Of a DNA stretch of 64,000 nucleotides, positions 15,540-24,689 are shown in pieces. Positions within the stretch are counted from its first letter, which is position 1, and the number at the start of each line of letters is the position of its first letter. The stretch lies in NCBI GenBank assembly GCA_947627665.1, contig CANQWX010000001.1, forward strand, positions 1 through 64,000, read 5' to 3'. The notes below the pieces were generated by a model. That model did no database searches. It was not told where the DNA came from and saw only the letters and a list, made by a program, of their open reading frames with translations. The stretch is from an uncultured Clostridia bacterium (lineage in GTDB: Bacteria; Bacillota; Clostridia; Christensenellales; Borkfalkiaceae). Position numbers and translations under genes: made by a program.

Positions 15540-16633
15540 ACGTATTCACTTTCGACCCGAACATGACGGGCGATCTGCCCTTCCCGACGGGTCTGAAATG
15601 GCGGAGCGCCAAGGAGCCTTGTTTCGGGCTTTACGGCACGGACGCGGGGGAGGAGGCGGGCTATTGCCGCCTCACGGCCGCCGAGCGCGACCTCATCCGT
15701 CCCTTGAACGACGGCGAGGCGTGGTTCGGCGAGCATTCCTCGGGCATCTCGGTGCGCTTCGAAACGGACAGCGCCGCGATCAGCGTGCGGGTGAAGCTCC
15801 GCGACAAGTTCAACATGACGAACATGACCCAGATCGGGCAGTGCGGCATGGACCTCTACGTCTATGACGGGCGGGCAGGGGACTTTCTCCTGCACGAAGT
15901 CGCGCGCTACGAGTTTGACGCGACGGAGTACGAGGTCCCGCTCAGCCACTTCTTGCACGCGCCGAGAACGCCGCGCAAGTACATCTTACACCTTCCCCTC
16001 TACATGGCGGTCGGATCGCTGGAGATCGGGCTGGACAGCGACGCCTTTGTCCGCCCCTTCGGCTATGAAAACAGCGTACGGGTGGGCATTTACGGCACGA
16101 GCATCGTGCACGGCTGCGCCGCTTCCCGCCCCGGGCTGGCGCCCGCCGCCGTCCTCTCCCGCGCCCTGCATGCGGAAGTGCTGAACTTCGGCTTTTCGGG
16201 CGTCGCCTTCATGGAAAGGGAGATGGGGGAAATTTTGGGGAAGCGCAGGCTCGGCTATCTCATCGTGGACGCCGAACCAAACGCGGGCGTGGACGAGCGT
16301 CTGCGCGACAACGCCGCGCCCTTCCTCGACGCCTTTTTCGCTTCCTCGCCCGACGCGAAGGTCGTGCTCTATTCCCGCGTGCCCTTCGCGCTCGACTACT
16401 ACGATGACTACCGCGCCCGCATGGCGGCGTACTACCGTACCTTCTTACGGCGGCTCGCCGCGCAATACCGCAGGGCGGGACGCGCCGTTTCCTTTGCCGA
16501 CGGCTCCAAGCTCTTCCGCGGGAACATCGGCGAATATTCCACCGACGGCATCCACCCCAACGACATCGGCATGCGCGCGCTCGCCCTTTCCTACGAGCGG
16601 GAGATCAGGCGCTTTCAAGGAGAATGGAGATGA
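15536..16633 (+). CDS. SGNH/GDSL-type hydrolase
   Basis: A 365-residue cytoplasmic-looking esterase or deacetylase with no signal peptide. The N-terminal ~170 residues form a beta-rich accessory domain ('ISVRFETDSAAISVRVKL', 'YILHLPLYMAVGSLEIGLDS'). The SGNH domain follows, with block I 'YGTSIVHGCAASRPG' (Ser), block II 'LNFGFSG' (Gly), block III 'VDAEPNAG' (Asn) and block V 'DGIHPND' (Asp/His). This two-domain form resembles SGNH proteins from glycan loci that remove O-acyl groups from sugars; the substrate cannot be told. Translational overlaps tie it to both neighbours. Confidence 0.8.
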   Translation: MNVFTFDPNMTGDLPFPTGLKWRSAKEPCFGLYGTDAGEEAGYCRLTAAERDLIRPLNDGEAWFGEHSSGISVRFETDSAAISVRVKLRDKFNMTNMTQIGQCGMDLYVYDGRAGDFLLHEVARYEFDATEYEVPLSHFLHAPRTPRKYILHLPLYMAVGSLEIGLDSDAFVRPFGYENSVRVGIYGTSIVHGCAASRPGLAPAAVLSRALHAEVLNFGFSGVAFMEREMGEILGKRRLGYLIVDAEPNAGVDERLRDNAAPFLDAFFASSPDAKVVLYSRVPFALDYYDDYRARMAAYYRTFLRRLAAQYRRAGRAVSFADGSKLFRGNIGEYSTDGIHPNDIGMRALALSYEREIRRFQGEWR

Positions 16634-18126
16634 AGATCGTTATGCTGCCGCTCGACGAGCGGCCCTGCAACTATTACTACCCGCAGATCATGCCCAAGGC
16701 GGACTATGAGTTAAAGCTCCCGCCCAAGGAGATCATGGGGGACAAAAAGACCCCGGGAGACACCGAAAAGATCGCCGCGTGGCTGCTCGAAAACATCGGG
16801 GACGCCGACGCCTGCGTGCTCTCCCTCGACACCCTCATCTACGGCGGCATCGTGCCCTCGCGGCTGCACGAATTGCCCCTTGGGGAACTTCTCCGCCGCG
16901 CGCGCCTGGTGGAAGAACTGCGGCGGATCAATCCCCGTATGCAGTTTTATGTGTTCCAGCTCATCATGCGCTGTCCCGATTACTCCCTCTCGGACGAGGA
17001 GCCTGACTATTACGACATTTGCGGGAGGGAGATCCACCTCTTCGGCAGATATACCCACCTCGAAAAGCTCGGCAAGCTCACCGACGGGGAGCGGGAGGAC
17101 ATGGAGCGGGTCAGGGAAAAGGCAGCGCCCTATCTCGGGGACTACCTCGCCCGCCGCGACAAGAACCTCGCCGTGCTCGAACACAATTTGCAATATATCC
17201 GCGACGGCGTCGTGGACTACTTCATCGTCCCGCAGGACGACGCGGCGGTGTACGGCTTTACCGCCATGGACCAGATCCGCATCCGCGCCTTTCTGAAGGA
17301 GAATTCCCTCCACCTCAAGACCGCCATGTATCCCTCGGCGGACGACACGGGGCTTATCCTCCTCGGCAGGGCGGTCGCCCGCCTGAAGGGCGTTTCTCCC
17401 AAGATTTTCGTGCACTTTGCAAGCACCAAGGCGGAGGGGGTCGTCCCGTGGTTCGAGGACAGGGCCATCGGCGAAACGGTCAAATATCATATCCTCGCGG
17501 TGGGCGGCGTGCAGGTGTATTCCCTGCCCGAGGCGGACATCGCGCTCTGTATCAACATGGGTTCCTGCATGTATCACGACACCGACCCCGCCTATGTGCA
17601 GGCCTACGACATCGACCGCAATCTCGGCGAATTCGTCCGTTTCATCGGGTACGCCCTCGGCTGCGGCAAGATCGTGGCGGTGGGGGACGTCGCCGCCTGC
17701 AACGGCAGCGACCTCGAACTTTTGCGCCTGCTTGGAAGCGAGGGGCTTCTTTTGAAGCTCCACGCCTACGCGGGCTGGAACACTTCGAGCAACACCATCG
17801 GCACCGCGGTGTGCCAGAGCGTGCTCTATCTGCTCGGCGGGGACGACGAGGGACGCATTTCCTTCCTGCTCCACCGCTACTATGAGGACGCGGCGTACAT
17901 GGGCTTTGTGCGGCAGGACGTCACCGCGCGCCTCCTCCCCGCGATGGGGCTGGATTATTTCCACGCGGACGGCGAAGAGGGAAAAGTCGCCGCCGCCGTA
18001 CGGGAGGGGATCGTGCGCTACATGCGGGAAAATTTCCCCGCGCTCGCCGCGGAGGTCAAGGACGTACACATCCGCATGCCGTGGCGCAGAATGTTTGAAA
18101 CGGAGGTAAAACTCGAACGCAAATGA
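16630..18126 (+). CDS. DUF4127 family protein (copy 1)
   Basis: A 498-residue cytoplasmic protein of unknown function. Conserved blocks shared with the second copy at 33654: 'LPLDERPCNYYYP', 'IMPKADYELK', 'LDTLIYGGIVPSRLHE', 'SDEEPDYYDICGREIHLFGR', 'VPQDDAAVYGF', 'YPSADDTGL', 'HAYAGWNTSSNTIGT'. The many invariant Asp, Glu, His, Asn and Cys residues suggest an enzyme, possibly metal-dependent. The start at 16630 has AAGGAG seven nt upstream and overlaps the SGNH stop by ATGA. It sits between a sugar esterase and a sugar kinase, so a cytosolic step on an imported sugar is the simplest guess. Confidence 0.85.
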   Translation: MKIVMLPLDERPCNYYYPQIMPKADYELKLPPKEIMGDKKTPGDTEKIAAWLLENIGDADACVLSLDTLIYGGIVPSRLHELPLGELLRRARLVEELRRINPRMQFYVFQLIMRCPDYSLSDEEPDYYDICGREIHLFGRYTHLEKLGKLTDGEREDMERVREKAAPYLGDYLARRDKNLAVLEHNLQYIRDGVVDYFIVPQDDAAVYGFTAMDQIRIRAFLKENSLHLKTAMYPSADDTGLILLGRAVARLKGVSPKIFVHFASTKAEGVVPWFEDRAIGETVKYHILAVGGVQVYSLPEADIALCINMGSCMYHDTDPAYVQAYDIDRNLGEFVRFIGYALGCGKIVAVGDVAACNGSDLELLRLLGSEGLLLKLHAYAGWNTSSNTIGTAVCQSVLYLLGGDDEGRISFLLHRYYEDAAYMGFVRQDVTARLLPAMGLDYFHADGEEGKVAAAVREGIVRYMRENFPALAAEVKDVHIRMPWRRMFETEVKLERK

Positions 18127-18959
18127 AACTCGGCGTAGACATCGGCGGCACCACGGTCAAGGGGGCGCTGCTCGACGGTTTGCACTTTCTCCGCGAGCGG
18201 GAGGCGCCCACCCGCGGCAGGGAGGGGAGAGAAGCGATCCTGACCTCCCTCTTTTCCGTTCTGGACGCACTTCTGGAAGGGGGGGAGAAGGTCGAAAAGA
18301 TCGGCGTTTCCTCTGCGGGAAATATCGACCCGTATCGCGGGATCTGCGTGTATGCGACCGATAATCTCCGCGGCTGGACGGGCATGGACATCAAGGGCGT
18401 GCTCGAGAGCCGCTACCGCGTCCCCGTGCAGGCGGACAACGACGCGGTGTGCGCCCTCAAGGGGGAACTTCTCTTCTGCCCCGGAAAGCGGAACGTCACC
18501 ATGCTCACCTTCGGTACGGGGGTGGGCGGCGCGAGCCTCGTGGACGGGGAGATCGTGCGCGGCGCCTGTTTCGACGGCGCGCGCTGGGGGCACGTCACCC
18601 TCGTCGAAGGCGGGCGGCAGTGCTCGTGCGGGAAGCGCGGCTGCGCGGAGAGCTATCTCTCGGCGACGGCGCTCCTTGCCCGCGGCAGGGAAACGATCCC
18701 CGCGCTGAAAAGCGCCAAACAGCTCTTCGGGCTGTATGCGGAGGGGAATGCCGCCGCAGGGGAAGTCCTGCGCGAATTCGGCGTCTATCTCAACCGCCTG
18801 CTCGATATCATCCGCGCGGAAGTGCGCCCCGAATGTATCCTGCTCGGCGGCGGCATGGCGCAGTCGGAGGAGATCATTTTATCGCTCATCGAAAAGAAAA
18901 CGGACATCGCCTTTGCCCGCCTGAAAAACCGCGCGGGCATCGTGGGCGCCTGTCTTTGA
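18123..18959 (+). CDS. ROK-family sugar kinase
   Basis: Phosphorylates a hexose or N-acetylhexosamine with ATP. The 278-residue protein has 'DIGGTTVKGALLDG' (phosphate-1 loop), 'LTFGTGVGGASLVDG' (phosphate-2), 'GHVTL' and the zinc cluster 'CSCGKRGCAESYLS' that is diagnostic of active ROK kinases, followed by the adenosine region 'LLGGGMAQS'. It is slightly shorter than the usual ~300. It overlaps the DUF4127 stop by ATGA and is followed by GH20, so GlcNAc or ManNAc are likely substrates; ROK kinases for glucose cannot be excluded. Confidence 0.88.
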   Translation: MKLGVDIGGTTVKGALLDGLHFLREREAPTRGREGREAILTSLFSVLDALLEGGEKVEKIGVSSAGNIDPYRGICVYATDNLRGWTGMDIKGVLESRYRVPVQADNDAVCALKGELLFCPGKRNVTMLTFGTGVGGASLVDGEIVRGACFDGARWGHVTLVEGGRQCSCGKRGCAESYLSATALLARGRETIPALKSAKQLFGLYAEGNAAAGEVLREFGVYLNRLLDIIRAEVRPECILLGGGMAQSEEIILSLIEKKTDIAFARLKNRAGIVGACL

Positions 18960-18968
18960 GGAGAAACT

Positions 18969-20819
18969 ATGAAATTCAACATTCTTTCCGCGGACCTGAA
19001 AAGGGCGGCGGCGGAGCTTGCCCCCTGCGGGATCGAGCTTGGCGGGGAGGTCCCCGTCGAATGCAGGGAGGGAGCCTTCCAGATCGAATATAACGGCGGA
19101 CGGGTCGTGATCTCCGTGGAGAAGCGGGTGGAATTTTTCTACGCGCTCAAGCTGCTCTCGGACGAGGGCCTGCCGCGGGAGGGCGCGCCGATCGTCCCGA
19201 AGAGCAATTTTGGCGACCTCACCTACATGCTCGACTGTTCCCGCAACGCCGTGCCCCAAATGGATACCTTGAAGGAGCTGATCCGCCATCTTGCGGTGCT
19301 CGGCTACACCAGCCTCGGGCTGTACATGGAGGACACCTTCGCCGTGGAGGGATATCCCTACTTCGGCTATCTGCGCACCCCCTTCACGGGGGAGGAGATC
19401 CGCGAGGCGGACAAATATTGCAAGCAGTTCGGCATCGAGCTTGTGCCCTATATCCAGACGCTCGCCCATTTCAACACCCTCACCCGCCACTACGCGATGG
19501 GGCACCTGTTCGACACGGGGGACATCCTGCTTGCGGGCGACGGGGAAGTGTACCGCTTTCTCGAGGCGCTCATTTCGGCGTGCGCGCGGTATTTCAGCTC
19601 CCGCAACATCAACATCGGCATGGACGAGGCGTACATGCTCGGACGGGGACGCTATCTCGACCTTCACGGCTGCCGCTCCCGCTTTGAGATCATGGCGGAG
19701 CACCTGAAACGGGTGGTGGAGATCTGCCGCAAATACGGGTTCGAAGCGCCCATGATGTGGTCGGATATGTTCTTCTCGCAGGCGATGAGCGCGCAGTACG
19801 GCGGCGACCTGCCCGCAAATGTCGCTGAGAGCCTGCCCGGAAATGTCGAGCTGATCTATTGGGACTACTGCTCCACCGACGAAAAGCATTACAGCGAAAT
19901 GATGAAGAAGCACCGCGTGTTCCGCAACCCCGTCGGCTTTGCGGGGGGCGCGTGGAAGTGGCTGGGCTTTACGCCCGACAACCGCTATTCCCTCGCCGCC
20001 TCCGCCGCGGCGGTGCGCGCCTGCGTCAAAAACAAGATCGGCCGCTTCGTCGTCACGGGCTGGGGGGACAACGGCGCCGAATGCTCGGTGTTTTCCAGCC
20101 TTCCCGCCATCTTCTATTGCTCCCGCGCGCGCTACGGGAAATTCGCGGTGAACGCCGCCTGCAAGCGCAGCTTCCGCAACCTCACGGGGGTGCGGTTCGA
20201 GGACTTCATGGCCCTCGACCTCTGCAACCGCGTCACGCGGAACGACGACGTGGAGGAGAAGAACAGCGCGAACAAGTACCTTCTCTTCAACGACGTGCTG
20301 CTCGGCACGCTCGACACCACGGTATGGGAGGGCGTGGGGGAATTGTACGAAGAGCACGCCCGCACGCTGCGCGCCGCCGAAAAGAGGGCGGGCAGATGGC
20401 AATATCTCTTTGAAACGCAGTACCGTCTGGCGCGTACCCTTGCCCTCAAAGCGGACATGGGGATAAGGCTGCGCAAAGCCTATCAGGCGGGCGACCGCGA
20501 ACGGCTTGCGCGCTGCCGGATGGAGCTGAAAGAGCTTCTCAAACGCGTCGCTGCCCTCTACGGCGCCTTCTCCGCCCAGTGGGAGAGGGAGAACCGCGCC
20601 AACGGGTTCGACGTGCAGGACATCCGCTTCGGCGCGCTCGAACGGCGCGTCCAAACCGCGCTCCGCAAGCTCGGCGCCTACCTGACGGACGGCACGCCCG
20701 TCCCCGAGCTGGGCGAAAAGCTGCTCGACTTCATGGGGCACGGTAACGATTTCGAGATCGACCCCGACCAGTGCGAATGGCGCTGGCGGCGCATGACTTC
20801 GGTCAATGTCAACGAATAA
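18969..20819 (+). CDS. GH20 beta-N-acetylhexosaminidase (GH20C/GcnA-like)
   Basis: Releases terminal beta-linked GlcNAc or GalNAc. The 616-residue protein has no signal peptide, so it acts on imported oligosaccharides. An N-terminal beta domain (~1-75) precedes a TIM barrel starting 'MLDCSRNAVPQMDTLKELIR', with 'LGLYMEDTFAVEGYPYFGY', 'ELVPYIQTLAHFNTL' and the catalytic Asp-Glu in 'NINIGMDEAYMLGRGRYLDL'. That form ('GMDE' rather than 'GGDE') resembles the short intracellular GH20C/GcnA enzymes. The C-terminal ~180 residues are helical. SD GAGGAG lies upstream of 18969. Confidence 0.85.
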   Translation: MKFNILSADLKRAAAELAPCGIELGGEVPVECREGAFQIEYNGGRVVISVEKRVEFFYALKLLSDEGLPREGAPIVPKSNFGDLTYMLDCSRNAVPQMDTLKELIRHLAVLGYTSLGLYMEDTFAVEGYPYFGYLRTPFTGEEIREADKYCKQFGIELVPYIQTLAHFNTLTRHYAMGHLFDTGDILLAGDGEVYRFLEALISACARYFSSRNINIGMDEAYMLGRGRYLDLHGCRSRFEIMAEHLKRVVEICRKYGFEAPMMWSDMFFSQAMSAQYGGDLPANVAESLPGNVELIYWDYCSTDEKHYSEMMKKHRVFRNPVGFAGGAWKWLGFTPDNRYSLAASAAAVRACVKNKIGRFVVTGWGDNGAECSVFSSLPAIFYCSRARYGKFAVNAACKRSFRNLTGVRFEDFMALDLCNRVTRNDDVEEKNSANKYLLFNDVLLGTLDTTVWEGVGELYEEHARTLRAAEKRAGRWQYLFETQYRLARTLALKADMGIRLRKAYQAGDRERLARCRMELKELLKRVAALYGAFSAQWERENRANGFDVQDIRFGALERRVQTALRKLGAYLTDGTPVPELGEKLLDFMGHGNDFEIDPDQCEWRWRRMTSVNVNE

Positions 20820-20829
20820 AGGAGAAAAT

Positions 20830-22815
20830 ATGAAATACCGTTTCGGACATCCCTTTCCCACGGATGCGGTCATCCGCAAAGTAGCCCTCTCGTCGGGCGC
20901 GCCCGCGCACTTTTCCCTCTCGCGGGAGGGGGAGCTTGTCACCCTCTCCTATCCGCTTGCGGAAGAGGACGCCGTCTACGGATTGGGCGAACAGATGCGC
21001 GGGATCAACAAGCGGGGCTGGCACTACGAGAGCTGGAACCTCGACGATCCCATCCACCACGAGGGCAGGACGAGCCTCTACGGCGCCCATAACTTCTTCC
21101 TCGTCTGGGGGAAGGAATGCTTCGGCGCCTTCCTCGATTGCGCGGGCAGGGTGGAGTACGACGTCGGCTTTACCGACCGCAACCTCTTTACTGTCAAGGC
21201 GAAAGATTTCGACCTCTATCTCTTCGAGGGGGACAGCCCGTCCGCCATCGTCAGAGAGTTCCGCGCCCTCATCGGCAGGAGCTACATCCCCCCCAAGTGG
21301 GCGTTCGGTTTTGCGCAGTCCCGCTGGGGGTACAAGAACGAGGCGGACATCCGCGAGGTGTACGAAGAATACCGAAAGGCGGGGCTTCCGCTCGATATGC
21401 TCTTCCTCGACATCGACTACATGGAGCGCTTCAAGGACTTCACGGTGGACAAGACCCGCTTCCCCGACCTCAAGGCCTTTGCCGCGGAGATGAAGCAAAA
21501 GAACATCCACCTCGTGCCCATCATCGACGCGGCGGTCAAGGTAGAAGAGGGGTACCCCGTGTACGACGAGGGGATCCAAAAGGGGTATTTTTGCAAGGAC
21601 GCGTCGGGCAGCCCCTTCGTCGTGGGCGTGTGGCCGGGCAACAGCGTTTTGCCCGATATGCTCAACCCCGCGGCGCGCAAGTGGTTCGGCTCCCGCTATC
21701 GGGTCCTGCTCGACATGGGCATCGAGGGCTTCTGGAACGACATGAACGAGCCTGTCCTCTTCTATTCGCAGGAGCGGCTCCAAGACGCCCTTCGGATCGC
21801 CTCGGAAACGAAGGAGATCACCTGCCTTGCCGACTACGAGCGGGTGAGCCATACCTTCTTCGGCCTGCAAAACAACGACGGGGATTACCGCGCCTTCTAC
21901 CACGAAACGGAGAACGGGCGCGTCGTGCACGAAGCGGTGCACAACCTCTACGGCTACAACATGACGCGCGCCGCGGCGGAGTACTTTGCGGAGTACGCGC
22001 CCGGCAAGCGCTTTCTCCTTTTCTCCCGCTCCTCCTGCGTCGGTATGCACCGCTACGGCGGGATCTGGACGGGGGACAACAGCGCATGGTGGTCCCACCT
22101 TCTGCTCAACCTGCAACAGCTCCCCGGGCTGAACATGTGCGGCTTCCTGTTCGCGGGCGCCGATTTAGGCGGATTCGGCGGGAGCACGACGGAGGAACTG
22201 CTCCTCCGCTGGCTTGCGCTCGGCGTGTTCGTGCCCCTCATGCGCAACCATTCCAACCTCGGTTCCCGTCCGCAGGAGTGCTACCGCTTTACGAGGACGG
22301 ACGTATTCCGCAACCTTCTCGGCATACGGTATTCGCTCTTGCCCTATCTGTACAGTGAATTCGTGCGCTGCGCGTTCGAAAACGACATGCTCTTCCGGCC
22401 GCTCGCCTTCGCCTATCCCGACGACGTGCGCGCAAGGACGGTGGAGGACCAGCTCCTCGTGGGCGGCAGCCTCATGATCGCCCCCGTCTATACCCAGAAC
22501 GCCAAGGGCAGATACGTCTACCTGCCCGAACGGATGAAACTCATCCGCATGAAGGCGGGCGACCGCTTCACCGAACAGACGCTCGAAAAGGGGGAATATT
22601 ATATCCCCGTTTCCACGGAGGAAGTGGTGTTCTTTTTGCGCTGCGGCAAGGTCCTGCCCCTCGCAAGACCCGCCCTGAACACCGCCTCGCTCGACGACAA
22701 AAACCTGACATGGGTGAAGTTTATCGAAAGACCCACGGCGTTCACGCTCGTCCGCGACGGCGGGACGTCGCAGATACGGAAGGAGGACTTCGAAACCGTT
22801 CTCGTGGAGCCATGA
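20830..22815 (+). CDS. GH31 alpha-glycosidase (copy 1)
   Basis: A retaining alpha-glucosidase or alpha-xylosidase family enzyme. The 661-residue cytoplasmic protein has the N-terminal beta domain ('VYGLGEQMRGINKRGWHYES'), the barrel entry 'PPKWAFGFAQSRWGYK', the nucleophile block 'GFWNDMNEPVLF' and the acid/base region 'ALGVFVPLMRNHSNLGSRPQE'. The start at 20830 follows AAAGGAG; the ATG at 20806 lies inside GH20. It has no secretion signal, matching an import-then-degrade scheme. Substrate specificity within GH31 cannot be read with confidence; alpha-glucosidase is the most common activity. Confidence 0.88.
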   Translation: MKYRFGHPFPTDAVIRKVALSSGAPAHFSLSREGELVTLSYPLAEEDAVYGLGEQMRGINKRGWHYESWNLDDPIHHEGRTSLYGAHNFFLVWGKECFGAFLDCAGRVEYDVGFTDRNLFTVKAKDFDLYLFEGDSPSAIVREFRALIGRSYIPPKWAFGFAQSRWGYKNEADIREVYEEYRKAGLPLDMLFLDIDYMERFKDFTVDKTRFPDLKAFAAEMKQKNIHLVPIIDAAVKVEEGYPVYDEGIQKGYFCKDASGSPFVVGVWPGNSVLPDMLNPAARKWFGSRYRVLLDMGIEGFWNDMNEPVLFYSQERLQDALRIASETKEITCLADYERVSHTFFGLQNNDGDYRAFYHETENGRVVHEAVHNLYGYNMTRAAAEYFAEYAPGKRFLLFSRSSCVGMHRYGGIWTGDNSAWWSHLLLNLQQLPGLNMCGFLFAGADLGGFGGSTTEELLLRWLALGVFVPLMRNHSNLGSRPQECYRFTRTDVFRNLLGIRYSLLPYLYSEFVRCAFENDMLFRPLAFAYPDDVRARTVEDQLLVGGSLMIAPVYTQNAKGRYVYLPERMKLIRMKAGDRFTEQTLEKGEYYIPVSTEEVVFFLRCGKVLPLARPALNTASLDDKNLTWVKFIERPTAFTLVRDGGTSQIRKEDFETVLVEP

Positions 22816-22816
22816 C

Positions 22817-23596
22817 ATGAAAGCCGTACCGACCATTACGACAACCGAACAGCTGCGGGCATTCGCGCGCGGGCTGGACGTCCCGCGGGAGGCCGTGGAA
22901 CAGCTTGTCTATGAGGAGGGGATCGAAGGGCTTGTCCGCCTGCTCAACGACCCGCTCCGCGCCGAGGAGGGAACGGACGAGCTGCACGAATTGCTGACGC
23001 CCGACGAGGACGGCTTCCGCATGCTCTCCGCCATGCTCCGCGCGGCGGCGACGGCTCCCGTTGCGGAGGGGCTTCCCGAAGGGGTCTACGAGGCCACCAT
23101 GCGCGTCTTCGGCAGGTTCGTGCGGGAAAATCTCGCCAGCTTCGGCCGCTACGGTTTCGACCGCTGGTTCTGGACGTGGCGGCAGACCTCGGGGCTGCTC
23201 GTGCGCATCGGTTCGCTCGAATACGAGAGGACGGACGAGGGGATCTCCATGCACATCCCCTCGGACGCGGATCTGAGCCGTGCCGCGGTGCTCGCCTCGG
23301 TGCGGGAAGCAAAGCGCGCGCTCGGCGGCGGGAACTACTACTGCCGCTCGTGGATGCTCTCCCATAAGCTGAAAAAGCTGCTGCCCGAAGGCTCCAACGT
23401 GCGCGGTTTCCGCGACCTGTTCCGCAAATTCGAATACTTTCCCGACGACGCGGGCTACAAATTGTGGGTGTTCAAAAACCCCGATCTCGCGCCCGAGGAC
23501 TTCCCCGAGGACACCTCCTTGCAGCGGAATATGAAAAATTTTGTGCTTCATGGCGGAAAAGTGGGAGCATCTCACGGTTTTCTACGCGATTTTTGA
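22817..23596 (+). CDS. Acyltransferase-domain protein (NAT_N plus GNAT-like C-terminal domain)
   Basis: A 259-residue protein that looks like the two-domain acyltransferase family with a helical N-terminal half and a GNAT-like C-terminal half. Matching stretches are 'GFDRWFWTWRQTSGLLVRIG', 'YERTDEGISMHIPSDADLS' and 'SWMLSHKLKKLLPEGSNVRG'. The activity of this family is not known to me; acyl or aminoacyl transfer is presumed from the fold. It starts 1 nt after the GH31 stop and ends the first glycan operon. Its link to the glycosidases is only positional. Confidence 0.65.
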   Translation: MKAVPTITTTEQLRAFARGLDVPREAVEQLVYEEGIEGLVRLLNDPLRAEEGTDELHELLTPDEDGFRMLSAMLRAAATAPVAEGLPEGVYEATMRVFGRFVRENLASFGRYGFDRWFWTWRQTSGLLVRIGSLEYERTDEGISMHIPSDADLSRAAVLASVREAKRALGGGNYYCRSWMLSHKLKKLLPEGSNVRGFRDLFRKFEYFPDDAGYKLWVFKNPDLAPEDFPEDTSLQRNMKNFVLHGGKVGASHGFLRDF

Positions 23597-23643
23597 CGAA
23601 AATTTGCAAAAAAGAGTAATTTTATGCAATAAATCGAGAACGC

Positions 23644-23672
23644 TTGACAAATTGTTTTCCAAGTTTTACAAT
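23644..23672 (+). promoter_or_regulatory. Promoter of the rpiR-type regulator
   Basis: TTGACA (23644-23649), a 17-nt spacer and TACAAT (23667-23672), 77 nt before the start codon. It gives the regulator its own transcription, separate from the upstream operon. Confidence 0.75.
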
Positions 23673-23748
23673 ACAGTCGTCTATTTCGGCAAAATGCCGT
23701 CATATAGGAAAGAAAAACAACTTGCGGCAGCATAACGGAGGAGAGAAT

Positions 23749-24579
23749 ATGCCGACCAGCATCAACACGAAGATCGCCAACATGCGCGAGGGCAAGCTGA
23801 CCAAGAGCCAGCGCAAATTGCTCGATTATTTCGAAACGGTAGACCACAAACGGCTGATCTACATGTCCATCACCGATCTTGCGGCGGCGACGGGGGTCGC
23901 CGAAGCGACGGTGCTCCGTTTTTGCCGTTCGCTCGGCTTCAACGGCTACCAGGAGTTCCGCCTCAACCTTGCGCAGGGCGTCATCGACATCGGGCACAAG
24001 GAACAGGAGGGGATCGACTACGTCGACGAGATCGCCGAGGCGTACGAAGAGGCGATGAAAAATTGCCGCAAAGTGCTCAAGGGCGACCGCTTGCAGGCCG
24101 CCTACGACATGATCTTCGAGGCGGAGACCATCTGCTGCTTCGGCGTGGGGCATTCCTACCTCGCGGCGCTCGAACTGCACAACCGCCTCATGATGATGGG
24201 ACTACTCACCTATTGCGAGCGGGATACCCACCTCCAGAACGTGCTCATCTCTTCGCGCAGCTCCAGGGACCTCATGATCATCTTCAGCGTGTCGGGCAGC
24301 TCCAAGGACACGGTGGAGGCCGCCGAGCTTGCGCGGGCGTGCGGCATGAAGGTGCTCGTCATCACCAATTACGAAAAATCCCCGCTCACGCGGTATGCCG
24401 ACCTCGTTCTGGCGGCGGCGCCCATGGAGGCGCCCAACCAGCCCGGCGCCATGACGGGCAAGATCATGCAGCTCTTCATGGTGGACGTGCTCTGCACGGG
24501 CATCCATATTTCGGACAAGGCGCGCTTCGACGGCTTCGTCGCCCGCAGCAGCCGTGCCACCGTCAGCAAACTCATCTGA
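23749..24579 (+). CDS. RpiR/MurR-family transcriptional regulator
   Basis: A 276-residue regulator with an N-terminal RpiR helix-turn-helix ('LTKSQRKLLDYF', 'ITDLAAATGVAEATVLRFCR') and a C-terminal SIS domain (~120-260, 'CFGVGHSYLAALELHNRLMM', 'MIIFSVSGSSKDTVEAAELA') that binds phosphosugars. The start at 23749 is chosen from GGAGGAG just upstream. It lies between the two glycan operons, has its own promoter and terminator, and is the only regulator in the region. It likely controls both units in response to an amino-sugar phosphate such as GlcNAc-6-P, ManNAc-6-P or GlcN-6-P (inference). Confidence 0.9.
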   Translation: MPTSINTKIANMREGKLTKSQRKLLDYFETVDHKRLIYMSITDLAAATGVAEATVLRFCRSLGFNGYQEFRLNLAQGVIDIGHKEQEGIDYVDEIAEAYEEAMKNCRKVLKGDRLQAAYDMIFEAETICCFGVGHSYLAALELHNRLMMMGLLTYCERDTHLQNVLISSRSSRDLMIIFSVSGSSKDTVEAAELARACGMKVLVITNYEKSPLTRYADLVLAAAPMEAPNQPGAMTGKIMQLFMVDVLCTGIHISDKARFDGFVARSSRATVSKLI

Positions 24580-24619
24580 CCGCGCCCCCCGCACGGTACC
24601 AACATCATCATAAGCTCCG

Positions 24620-24645
24620 CCCCGCCGCTTCGGCGGGGTTTTTTT
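24620..24645 (+). terminator. Intrinsic terminator after the RpiR gene
   Basis: CCCCGCCG (24620-24627) pairs with CGGCGGGG (24631-24638) around CTT and is followed by seven T residues. Confidence 0.9.
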
Positions 24646-24647
24646 GT

Positions 24648-24689
24648 GCCGCGCGCCCTGCCGGGTTTGCTTTCGGCAGGGCGCGCGGC
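24648..24689. other. Second long hairpin without a T tract
   Basis: GCCGCGCGCCCTGCCG (24648-24663) and CGGCAGGGCGCGCGGC (24674-24689) form a perfect 16-bp stem with a 10-nt loop. It follows the rpiR terminator by three bases and lacks a T run on the plus strand. It may be a backup terminator or a transcript barrier. Confidence 0.5.

Noticed and set aside
18879-20942. 687-residue ORF on the minus strand
   Set aside because: Antisense shadow of the GH20 gene; composition rich in His/Arg/Val with no motifs.
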